A stretch of 32,015 nt of DNA from Helicobacter bilis ATCC 51630 (GTDB lineage: Bacteria; Campylobacterota; Campylobacteria; Campylobacterales; Helicobacteraceae). Positions 18,711 through 25,512 of this stretch are shown here, piece by piece (position 1 is the first letter of the stretch; each line of letters begins with the position of its first letter). Below the pieces are notes generated by a model. That model was not told the origin of the DNA. It did not search any database and saw only the letters and a program-made list of their open reading frames with translations. A program made the translations under genes and the position numbers. The DNA lies in assembly GCF_000686565.1 (NCBI RefSeq), contig NZ_JMKW01000030.1:1-32015 (forward strand), in the 5' to 3' direction.

Positions 18711-19121
18711 ATGAGATTATCAAAATCTTTGATTGTAGGCACATTTTTAGGTGGTGCGTTTTTTATTTCTGGTTGTTCGCAGAATATCGCAAAGTTTTCA
18801 GTTGCAACGACAGGTAATATGAATATGCCATCAAATTTACAAAAAGGCACAACCGTTGAGGGCAAGGATTGTATTACTAGAGTTTTTGGAATCCCATTTG
18901 GCAATAGGAATAATAGAGTAAGTAATGCTGTTGGCAAGGCGTTAGATAAGGCGACAAAGAAAGGACAACCAAACGATGCGCTTGTAAATGTGGATATTCG
19001 TTCAAGCTCTTGGAATATTATTATTTTTGGCAAACAATGTATAATTGCAAAAGGACAACCAATAGGAGTTTCTTCTGCAAATGATTCTAAAGCAAGTAAA
19101 AAAGAAAGCAAAGATAGCTAG
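18711..19121 (+). CDS. Small lipoprotein (TRL-like family resemblance)
   Basis: A lipoprotein signal peptide ends FFISGC with the lipidated Cys at residue 22, so the protein should be anchored in an outer or inner membrane leaflet. The mature part contains GTTVEGKDCITRVFGIPFGN, DALVNVDIRSSSWNI and IFGKQCIIAKGQPIG. Two further cysteines could form a disulfide. The layout, with KDC...FG..GN, an AL-rich helix and a closing FGK.C segment, resembles small TRL-like lipoproteins common in epsilonproteobacteria; that is a tentative match. The C-terminus is a Ser/Lys-rich polar tail. The ATG follows AAAGGA. Its promoter carries a T13 tract. Function is unknown. Confidence 0.75.
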   Translation: MRLSKSLIVGTFLGGAFFISGCSQNIAKFSVATTGNMNMPSNLQKGTTVEGKDCITRVFGIPFGNRNNRVSNAVGKALDKATKKGQPNDALVNVDIRSSSWNIIIFGKQCIIAKGQPIGVSSANDSKASKKESKDS

Positions 19122-19446
19122 TTTGCAATAGCACAAAGGGTGTTGAATGTGAAAGCGACAAATACTCTAAGATAAGTAACATAATAGTTTATTGTGTTGT
19201 AAAACTTGGCTATCAACAATGGCTATTTGAATCTAAAACAAGATTTATTGTGTTTAGATTCTATGTTTTTTGTCATATCCGCTTGTATGCAATTTACTTA
19301 TCTTTATCGAGCAAATTTAGTAATATAAGGCTATTGTGTAACTTCTAATGTTTTCTGCACTTTGATATTATTAAAAAGTTCGTTGTTGTATTAAATTTGA
19401 GTGAAACATTAGCTGGGAATATAATATTCATCAAAACCTTACAAGG
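19122..19446. other. Gap of 325 bp between lipoprotein gene and glycosyltransferase 3' end
   Basis: Convergent intergenic DNA, AT-rich, with one AGATTCT word. I see no gene, RNA or strong terminator. Short frames here lack ribosome sites. Confidence 0.4.
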
Positions 19447-20464
19447 CTATTTTCGACTCACTATATCTTGTAACTTTTCTATAATTTCATTGATGGCTAC
19501 AATCTCATCAGTTTCATTCATATTTTGCGTTGTTTTGTGCAAAATCACAAAATATTTAGAATCCATATTATCACCAGACCAAAGATAGCTATCTCTCTTG
19601 CTACATAGCCATATTAAAGGCATATTAAGATTATTTGCAAGATGACTAATTGCTGTGCTAGGGCTAATAAGGGCTATGCTTTGCTCCAGTAAAGCCACAA
19701 GGTTTATTAAATCATCATCATTATAAAATATAGATACATTATGTAAAGATTGAAGTTTTAATAATTCTGTATTGCCCGCTTCATTGCCTTTATATGTTGG
19801 TATAACAAAATGCAGGTTTGGATATAGCCCTGATAGTTTATATAGAAGTTTTTCATATCCGCACAAGGTGAGATTGCAAAATGTGCTACGCACAAATGGA
19901 TTAACTACCACGATTTTTTGTTGTATATGTCTAGATTCTATAAATTCTTTAATCTTTGCCTTATTTTTGTCGCTACTTTTGAATCTAATATAAGAGTAGT
20001 CTATCGTAGCTATATTTTTATCATAATGCTTGGGGTTAATTTTTCTAACAAGTTGCAACATGCGTTGATATTGTGGAGTGTGGTTTAAATGCTTTGGGAT
20101 AAACACGCTCTCAAAGCGGAAATGCAGGGCATTCGCAAAAGTCATAAAAGTAATTATGCGTTTGCATGCCGTCTGTGCTAGAAGTTTGCATTTAGCTCTA
20201 TTTGGCTGTGTGAGAATGAATATATCAAAATTATTCGCATTGATATCTTTAATGAGACTTTCGTTATCCATAGATTCTATATTGATTATGGAATCTATAA
20301 ATTCAAATTGTGCGTATAAAGTTACCCCCCCCCCCCCCCCCCCCCCAAGAATTAGTATAAACGATGATTTTAGAATCTCTATATAAATGTCGCAGGGCAT
20401 ATATAGCATGTAGCACTACTATGTTATCACCGATTAATCCTGCTCGGTAGAATCCTATATTCAT
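19447..20464 (-). CDS. GT9-like (heptosyltransferase family) glycosyltransferase, frameshifted by a G22 tract (phase OFF)
   Basis: The real start is the ATG at 20464, 18 bp after flhG. From there the frame reads MNIGFYRAGLIGDNIVVLHA, the GDN-type N-terminal loop of GT9 enzymes, then KIIVYTNSW and the G tract. As read (22 G) this stops after 53 residues. The rest of the enzyme is open in the next frame: FILTQPNRAK, KIVVVNPFVRSTF, FVIPTYKGNEAG, and LISPSTAISHLANNLNMPLI, the usual GT9 donor-binding region. With 21 or 24 G both parts join; 21 G gives 338 residues. A start at ATG 20409, which avoids the break, would lack the conserved N-terminus and has no ribosome site. It likely adds a heptose or other sugar to lipooligosaccharide or another glycan; donor and acceptor are unknown. 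Cotranscription with flhG is probable. Confidence 0.85.
20325..20346 (+). repeat. C22 homopolymer (G22 in the glycosyltransferase gene)
   Basis: Twenty-two C on the plus strand, read as G in the minus-strand glycosyltransferase. A count divisible by three keeps the gene in frame, so 21 or 24 is ON and 22 is OFF. A tract this long should be highly unstable, and its exact length in any one assembly is unreliable. Confidence 0.88.
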
Positions 20465-20482
20465 CAATTATTTTCTTTAAGC

Positions 20483-21349
20483 CTATAAATACCCAAGCAT
20501 ACGCTTAAAGAAACTCTTAAAGCCCTTAGATTCTAAAAGCATATTATGCTCCATGTCTGTAATCTCATGTGCTAAAAGTGCCGCAATATCGCCTATGCCT
20601 ACCGATACGCTATTAAATGGCTCTACTTTTGTAATTAACGCACGATTTCTTGTAGCCTTATTCACCGCAGTGTTTAGCTCAAGCCCACCTAGAAACTTTA
20701 GCGTGAGATGTGGTATATGCTTTTTTGTAATGCTCTCCATGCGATCAAATACCGCAAGGGCTTCCTTTTGACTTTTACACATGTTTATCACCATAAAGAT
20801 TTGCTTTTTTGTGTGTGCGTTTAGCTTAATAGTCGCATACGCATCTGTAATGGCTGAGGGATCTGGCATAGTAACCACGATAATATGTTCGCATGCTTGC
20901 AGTGTAGATTGATTTAGCGGACCGATACCTGCCCCCGTGTCAATTAACAAAAAGTCAAGCGTATCAAGGATATTACTCTCATGTATGAAATTCTCCACAA
21001 TGTTGAGATTATTCCCCGCATATTTTAGAATCTCTTCGCCGCTATCACCGGGTATGAGATAGAGATTTGGCTCTATTTCATACACGACCTCATCGATACT
21101 TACCTCGCCCTTCATCGCGTGAAGAATGTTTTTATCGGTTTTAATGCCAAAGATAAGATCAAGATTTGCTAGTCCAATATCCGCGTCAAATACGCCGACT
21201 TTAAAGCCTAGCTTATTGAGTTTATAGGCAAGGTTTGCGCTAAGAGTGGATTTGCCTACGCCACCCTTACCTGAAGTAATAGCGACATATTTTGTATTCG
21301 CTTTATTTCTCATCATGGTTTCTAGCTGTTTTGCCTGATTTTCAATCAT
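20483..21349 (-). CDS. flhG: Flagellar number/placement ATPase FlhG (MinD/ParA family)
   Basis: FlhG is a MinD-like ATPase that works with the GTPase FlhF to set the number and polar location of flagella; in campylobacters it also affects division placement. The N-terminal NQAKQLETMM resembles the FlhF-activating helix. ITSGKGGVGKSTLSANLAY is the deviant Walker A, FDADIGLANLDL the A' region, and FLLIDTGAGI Walker B. GFKSFFKRMLGYL at the C-terminus suits an amphipathic membrane-targeting helix, as in MinD. The 288-residue length is normal. The ATG is preceded by AAGGAAG. In H. pylori the gene follows flhF; here the upstream 410 bp are empty and flhF is not adjacent. The phase-variable glycosyltransferase follows 18 bp downstream. 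A true MinD is less likely given the flagellar-type N-terminus. Confidence 0.88.
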   Translation of the reverse strand: MIENQAKQLETMMRNKANTKYVAITSGKGGVGKSTLSANLAYKLNKLGFKVGVFDADIGLANLDLIFGIKTDKNILHAMKGEVSIDEVVYEIEPNLYLIPGDSGEEILKYAGNNLNIVENFIHESNILDTLDFLLIDTGAGIGPLNQSTLQACEHIIVVTMPDPSAITDAYATIKLNAHTKKQIFMVINMCKSQKEALAVFDRMESITKKHIPHLTLKFLGGLELNTAVNKATRNRALITKVEPFNSVSVGIGDIAALLAHEITDMEHNMLLESKGFKSFFKRMLGYL

Positions 21350-21759
21350 TCGACTTCCTTGCCTTGCTTAAAAAGGGTGTATTCATCAACTTAAATTTCC
21401 TATTGTTCTTCATTATTGCAAGATTCTACCGAAAGCAAGATTCTAGCAAAAAATTAATAAATTTATCACCAGAAACAAACGCTATCGCTATAGAAATCCA
21501 CGCTACGCCATAAAAGAAACTCCAAAATCACAATTGTTAAAGATTTTCATAATAACACATGCAAGAAGTATTCCATAGGTAGTTTTTAAGGGATTACTTT
21601 ATATTTCAAAACACAAGTAATTTGTCTGCATGGAATCTATGTTTAATCTGCACAGCACAAAGCAATCACACCGGTCAAATCTATGCATTATTGCGATATA
21701 ATGACACTTTTATAACAATTAGCCTTTTATGAATATTAAGAATATATAAGGGAGAAGCA
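21350..21759. other. Divergent 410-bp gap between flhG and ald
   Basis: No convincing gene. A 23-codon minus-strand frame overlaps the flhG start and is probably chance. The ald promoter lies at the right end; the flhG promoter should lie on the left but I could not pick it. There is no flhF remnant that I can recognise. Confidence 0.4.
21697..21702 (+). promoter_or_regulatory. ald promoter -10
   Basis: TATAAT in the context TTGCGATATAATG, about 57 bp before the ald ATG. No strong -35 is visible. The leader of about 50 nt has no riboswitch that I recognise. Confidence 0.5.
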
Positions 21760-22875
21760 ATGATTATTGGCATTCCAAAAGAGATTATGAATCACGAGCA
21801 TAGAGTGGGGCTTGTGCCAAGTGATGTGGCATTATTACAACAATCAAGCACAAATCACACTATTTATGTAGAAGATGGCTTAGGTAGCAGCATAGGCTAT
21901 ACAAATAGGGACTATGAGAGAGCGGGGGCAAAGATTATCTCAAGTGCTAAGAAAATATGGGAAGATTCTGAATTGATTGTGAAGTGTAAAGAGCCTATTG
22001 AATCTGAGTTTAAATATCTGAGAAATGATATGATTCTGTATAGCTTTCTTGATCTTGCTTACTCCAAAGAGCTTGCGAGTGCGTTGGTAGAATCTAGGGT
22101 TACTTCAATATGTGGTGAGACGATAGCCGGACCAAAGGGCAACTATCCCGTATTAGCGGCGATGAGTGAAGTAACAGGTAAGTTTGCTGCACAACATGCT
22201 GCAACATTGCTTGCTACAAACTATGGCGGTCGGGGTGTGCTTATTGGCGGTTGTGCTGGTGTAGCCCCTGCGAAAGCGGTGGTTGTCGGTGGCGGTGCGG
22301 TAGGTATGAATGCGGCACGAATACTAGTAGGCATGGGCGCTGATGTAAGTGTGCTTGACATTGATACGCAAAAGATAGCAAACCACCCACTTACACTAGA
22401 GAATAGAATCAAGGTGCTATACGTAAATGAAGATTCTATAACACAGGCATTAAGCGGAGCGGATATACTCATCGGTGCGGTTTTAGTAACTGCAACGGCT
22501 ACCCCAAAGGTTATCACAAGAGAGCATTTAAGACTTATGAATAAAGGTGGTGTCGTGCTAGATGTGTCTGTGGATCTTGGCGGCTGTATCGAGACTTCAA
22601 GGCAGACAACGCATGATGATCCAACCTATGTTGAAGAGGGCTTAATCCACTATGGTGTGCCAAATATTCCCGGTGTGATTGCACGAACATCAAGTATTAC
22701 TTACTCTTATGAGTCTCTGCCCTATGTGCAATGTATCGCAAATAAAGGCTGGAGAGAAATGCTAAAAATGCCCGGTGCAATCGGCGGCTTAAATGCTTAT
22801 GATGGTAAAATCGCCTTAGAATCTGTGGCAAAAAGCTTTTCACTGCCCTACATTGACACAAAAAGTGTGCTATAA
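21760..22875 (+). CDS. ald: Alanine dehydrogenase-family protein with a His-to-Asp change
   Basis: The whole protein aligns without gaps in the N-terminal domain to alanine dehydrogenases, which interconvert L-alanine and pyruvate with NAD. Family residues seen are PKEI...HRVGLVP (Arg15), VKCKEP (Lys75), the nucleotide-binding VVVGGGAVGMNAARI, and VSVDLGGCIETS with the expected Asp. The odd point is residue 98: the family's LHLA, whose His is regarded as catalytic, reads LDLA here. The downstream VANMPGAVPRTS also reads VPNIPGVIARTS. It may use Asp differently, have a different substrate, or be a divergent paralogue. The ATG follows AAGGGAG. The SMR transporter follows 11 bp later, so the two are probably one transcript. 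Confidence 0.85.
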   Translation: MIIGIPKEIMNHEHRVGLVPSDVALLQQSSTNHTIYVEDGLGSSIGYTNRDYERAGAKIISSAKKIWEDSELIVKCKEPIESEFKYLRNDMILYSFLDLAYSKELASALVESRVTSICGETIAGPKGNYPVLAAMSEVTGKFAAQHAATLLATNYGGRGVLIGGCAGVAPAKAVVVGGGAVGMNAARILVGMGADVSVLDIDTQKIANHPLTLENRIKVLYVNEDSITQALSGADILIGAVLVTATATPKVITREHLRLMNKGGVVLDVSVDLGGCIETSRQTTHDDPTYVEEGLIHYGVPNIPGVIARTSSITYSYESLPYVQCIANKGWREMLKMPGAIGGLNAYDGKIALESVAKSFSLPYIDTKSVL

Positions 22876-22886
22876 AAGGGGATAAT

Positions 22887-23312
22887 ATGCAAAATATAAT
22901 AAAAGATTCGGTAAATACAGGGCAAACTCGCACACTCGCATGGACTTTTTTGATTATTGCGATTTTGCTTGAAGTTGGTGGTGTGGCTATGCTAAATGCT
23001 ATCCCTTTATGGCTTGAGCCTTTTAGTAGTGATGGTGTTGTAAATATTGCTTCTATGGAAGTAGCCCCGCCAATGATAGCAAAAGCTGTTATGCTAAGCA
23101 TGATTGCGGCTTCATATTACTGCATGTCTCTTGCTTTGCGTAAAATCGCCTTAGGCGTGGCGTATTCTGTGTGGGAGATTGTAGGTATGATTGGAATCTT
23201 ATTTATATCTTTTCTCTTTTTCCCACCAAATCTCACAATAAAAGAATATATAGGCATAGCAGTTGGCTTTGTGGGTATTATATGTGTGATTCTGGGCGAA
23301 GAGCAGCATTAA
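22887..23312 (+). CDS. Small multidrug resistance (SMR) family transporter
   Basis: The protein is a four-helix SMR-type exporter of the inner membrane. The conserved membrane Glu lies at residue 29 in AILLEVGGVAML, and ALGVAYSVWEIVGM matches the family's GxAYAxW segment. At 141 residues it is longer than the usual 105-120: there is a 17-residue polar front and an extra loop (about 41-66) between helices one and two. SMR exporters expel cationic drugs or guanidinium with proton exchange, but the true substrate here is unknown. Many work as pairs; no second SMR gene is adjacent. AAAAGGGG precedes the ATG. It is 11 bp downstream of ald, which suggests coupling and perhaps a metabolic rather than drug role. 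Confidence 0.85.
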   Translation: MQNIIKDSVNTGQTRTLAWTFLIIAILLEVGGVAMLNAIPLWLEPFSSDGVVNIASMEVAPPMIAKAVMLSMIAASYYCMSLALRKIALGVAYSVWEIVGMIGILFISFLFFPPNLTIKEYIGIAVGFVGIICVILGEEQH

Positions 23313-23366
23313 GCAAGATTTTTATATATTAACTAAAGCTAAAACTAAATTTTGTGAATGATGCAA

Positions 23367-23399
23367 TAGATTCTAAAGTTTTGGCACATTTAGAATCTA
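23367..23399. terminator. Strong stem-loop between convergent SMR and ddl genes
   Basis: TAGATTCTAAA (23367-23377) and TTTAGAATCTA (23389-23399) form a perfect 11-bp stem with an 11-nt loop, between the stops of two convergent genes. It could end transcription both ways. No T run follows on either side, so it may act through RNA 3' end protection instead. Confidence 0.55.
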
Positions 23400-23406
23400 A
23401 ATTAGA

Positions 23407-24456
23407 TTACTTCCCTTTTGCGCTTTGGATTTGATTAATATATTGATAGTTTATATTAATGGCATGTTTTCTTGGCAGGGAAGTGGCGATTTTTTCTAGC
23501 ACGGATTCAAAATCAGAGAAAAGATAGTTTGCCATGCTACCAGGGATTGGATTAATCTCGTTTAGATAGATTTTATCGCTAGATACGAAAAAATCACATC
23601 GTATAAGCGCACCCTCAAATGTTGTGTTATAAATTTTTTTGAATGCTTCATGCAAATTCTTTGTTAAAGATTCTGTAATTTCTGCGTTTTTAATCTCTTC
23701 GGTTCTAGAAAAATCTAAATATTTATCCTCAAATCCTAATAAATCTTTTTTCACTGGTTCTTCAATAAGCGATAAGATAAACTCGCCATTTACCTTTGTT
23801 CCAGCCAAATTATACTCTTTTATCCCCTTTTTAAATGGCTCAATAATGACTTCATTGCTAAACTCAAACGCACAATCAAGCCCATAAGAAAGCTTTGTTT
23901 GATCTTCAACTACGCATACGCCAATAGAGCTGCCAAGACATGTGGGCTTAATGATATAGGGTAGTTCAAATGGAATCTCGCAAGTCTCATTTCGCTTTAA
24001 CACATAGTAAGGAAGTGTTTCAACACCGCATTCTTTTGCATAAAGCTTTGTTAATCTCTTGTTATAGCTTAATATGCTAGCTTCAAGTCGTGGTCCAATA
24101 TAGGCGATTTTATAAAAGTCAAATAAGCCAGATAATACGCCATCTTCGCCATCACCGCCGTGTATGAGATTGAGTAGTGAGCCTGTATTTAGCATTTTTT
24201 TCTTACCTAAAAAGCCGTTTTCATAGAATCCACCCGCACCGATTTCAATCTTTTTAGCTTGTTTATAGGCTAGGCTGCTGAAATATTTTGACTTCATATT
24301 GCTAGATTCTATGAGATAGAAATCATGATTAGAATCAAGAAAAATAAAATGTGTGATTTTAATGTTTTTACCAAGTTTTTGTGCCATAGTAATAGCACTT
24401 ACAATGCTTATCTCATGCTCATAACTTATACCGCCAAAAATAATGCTAAGATTCAA
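23407..24456 (-). CDS. ddl: D-alanine--D-alanine ligase
   Basis: Ddl joins two D-alanines with ATP to make the dipeptide used in peptidoglycan precursors. It has the ATP-grasp layout: an N-terminal IIFGGISYEHEISIVSA, HGGDGEDGVLSGLFD, PYIIKPTCLGSSIGV in the central domain, and the metal-binding LNEINPIPGSM at the end. The length of 349 residues is typical of epsilonproteobacteria. The start is TTG at 24456, with AAAGGA 6 nt upstream; I found no better ATG. It is on the minus strand and converges with the SMR gene. Nothing is missing from the active site that I can see. Confidence 0.96.
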   Translation of the reverse strand: MNLSIIFGGISYEHEISIVSAITMAQKLGKNIKITHFIFLDSNHDFYLIESSNMKSKYFSSLAYKQAKKIEIGAGGFYENGFLGKKKMLNTGSLLNLIHGGDGEDGVLSGLFDFYKIAYIGPRLEASILSYNKRLTKLYAKECGVETLPYYVLKRNETCEIPFELPYIIKPTCLGSSIGVCVVEDQTKLSYGLDCAFEFSNEVIIEPFKKGIKEYNLAGTKVNGEFILSLIEEPVKKDLLGFEDKYLDFSRTEEIKNAEITESLTKNLHEAFKKIYNTTFEGALIRCDFFVSSDKIYLNEINPIPGSMANYLFSDFESVLEKIATSLPRKHAININYQYINQIQSAKGK

Positions 24457-24768
24457 ATTTATTCCTTTATTAAAAGTTTTTGTAATTTTACACTATTTTA
24501 TGTTGAGTTTAAAAGTAACGCTTTATAAAATAGCTTGAAATTTACATGAATTATTATATAGATTTACGCGCATGTAAGGGTTTTATAACACAAGATTATA
24601 ATATATAAGTTATCATAAAACAACGATTTTAGAATCTTGATTAAAGATCTAGCACTTCAAAGCAAAACTCATTGAAACACTAGAATCTTGATTAAAGGGG
24701 ATTTATGGGGCTTTGCACCAAACTTTCACTTGAATAATATTCTTGCAAAGTAAGGCACAAATCTTAGC
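24457..24768. other. Gap of 312 bp between ddl and cytochrome c553, with a 17-bp direct repeat
   Basis: Both flanking genes are on the minus strand, so this gap is upstream of ddl and downstream of the cytochrome. It contains a perfect direct repeat, TAGAATCTTGATTAAAG, at 24630-24646 and 24681-24697, 51 bp apart, and a TTACATG/CATGTAA inverted pair (24542-24548, 24571-24577). No gene is seen. Confidence 0.45.
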
Positions 24769-25077
24769 TTATTTTATTGTGGGGATATATTTTGCTAATG
24801 CTTCAATATCTTCTTCACTAAGCTTTGCAGTTTGAGCTTTCATTTGAGCGCCCATTTTGTAGCGATTAAGCTTACCTGCTTTATACTCAAGTAAGTCTTT
24901 TTTAATTTCATCGCTGCTTAGATTTTTTACAACAGCTGTCTTATTAAGATAAGACTTTTCCATTTTTGCACCATGGCAAGTTTTACATTGCTTCGCAATG
25001 ATTGCAGCTGGATCACTCGCCGCAAATGCAACACTACCTAAACCTACAACAACCATCAATGGTAACATCTTTCTCAT
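24769..25077 (-). CDS. Periplasmic cytochrome c553-type protein
   Basis: A small class I c-type cytochrome. The signal peptide runs to about residue 20 (...SVAFA|ASD). CKTCH (Cys31, Cys34, His35) binds haem covalently, and a Met in the KMGAQMK stretch is the likely sixth ligand. At 102 residues it fits the cytochrome c553 of Helicobacter, which carries electrons from the bc1 complex to the cbb3 oxidase in the periplasm. The ATG follows AAAGGA. It has its own promoter, with TATAAT on the minus strand. It is 119 bp from the small gene upstream, which suggests an independent unit. Confidence 0.94.
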   Translation of the reverse strand: MRKMLPLMVVVGLGSVAFAASDPAAIIAKQCKTCHGAKMEKSYLNKTAVVKNLSSDEIKKDLLEYKAGKLNRYKMGAQMKAQTAKLSEEDIEALAKYIPTIK

Positions 25078-25110
25078 AATCTATCCTTTCTGTAATTTGA
25101 TTAAGCTTCA

Positions 25111-25116
25111 ATTATA
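25111..25116 (-). promoter_or_regulatory. Cytochrome c553 promoter -10
   Basis: TATAAT on the minus strand (plus-strand ATTATA), 34 bp from the ATG. TTGAAA lies 14 bp further upstream, a spacing too short for a strong -35, so recognition may rest on the -10. Confidence 0.55.
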
Positions 25117-25196
25117 CACTTTTTTTATTATTTCAAGCTTAATAATGGTAATAAAAACGCAGAGAAACAACATTTTTTAGCAAAAAAGTCTCATGT

Positions 25197-25466
25197 TTAA
25201 GAGAAAAACTTCTTTGCTTGTCGTATTTTCTCCATTTGTTGTCGTGTATCATGTTGGCTAGATTCTAGTAAATCTATGGTTTGAGATATAAGCTCTTTTG
25301 CTATATCTAAATATTCTAGCAATTCTTTATCCGCATTATTCATAGACATGCTTGTATCAAAAGGTAGATTCTGTGTTAGCATAAATGCTTCTTGTGTATT
25401 ATTTTCAATAAGGGCAATTTTAAAGGCTTTAATCCATTGTTCTATCTTAGCTTTATCATACTGCAT
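25197..25466 (-). CDS. Small helical protein of unknown function
   Basis: An 89-residue, mostly alpha-helical and charged protein with no membrane segment and no recognised family. It has EQWIKAFKIALIENNTQEAF near the front and a coiled-coil-like C-terminal half (LDIAKELISQTIDLLESSQH...). AGGAAA precedes the ATG. It begins 46 bp after metG and is likely to be the second gene of that transcript. The length, helical profile and presence of a good ribosome site make it more likely real than chance. Confidence 0.65.
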   Translation of the reverse strand: MQYDKAKIEQWIKAFKIALIENNTQEAFMLTQNLPFDTSMSMNNADKELLEYLDIAKELISQTIDLLESSQHDTRQQMEKIRQAKKFFS

Positions 25467-25512
25467 ACTTTTTCCTGTATCAATGCTTTTGTAGATTTAG
25501 TGAATTTATCAA

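Noticed and set aside
13681-20346. Both homopolymer frameshifts as plain sequencing errors
   Set aside because: Not excluded, but tracts of 12 and 22 G are themselves the hallmark of contingency genes, and both sit in Gly-tolerant loops of otherwise intact enzymes.
19447-20409. Glycosyltransferase starting at ATG 20409
   Set aside because: No ribosome site, and the encoded front (MLYMPCDIYIEILK) does not look like a GT9 N-terminus, whereas the frame from 20464 does.
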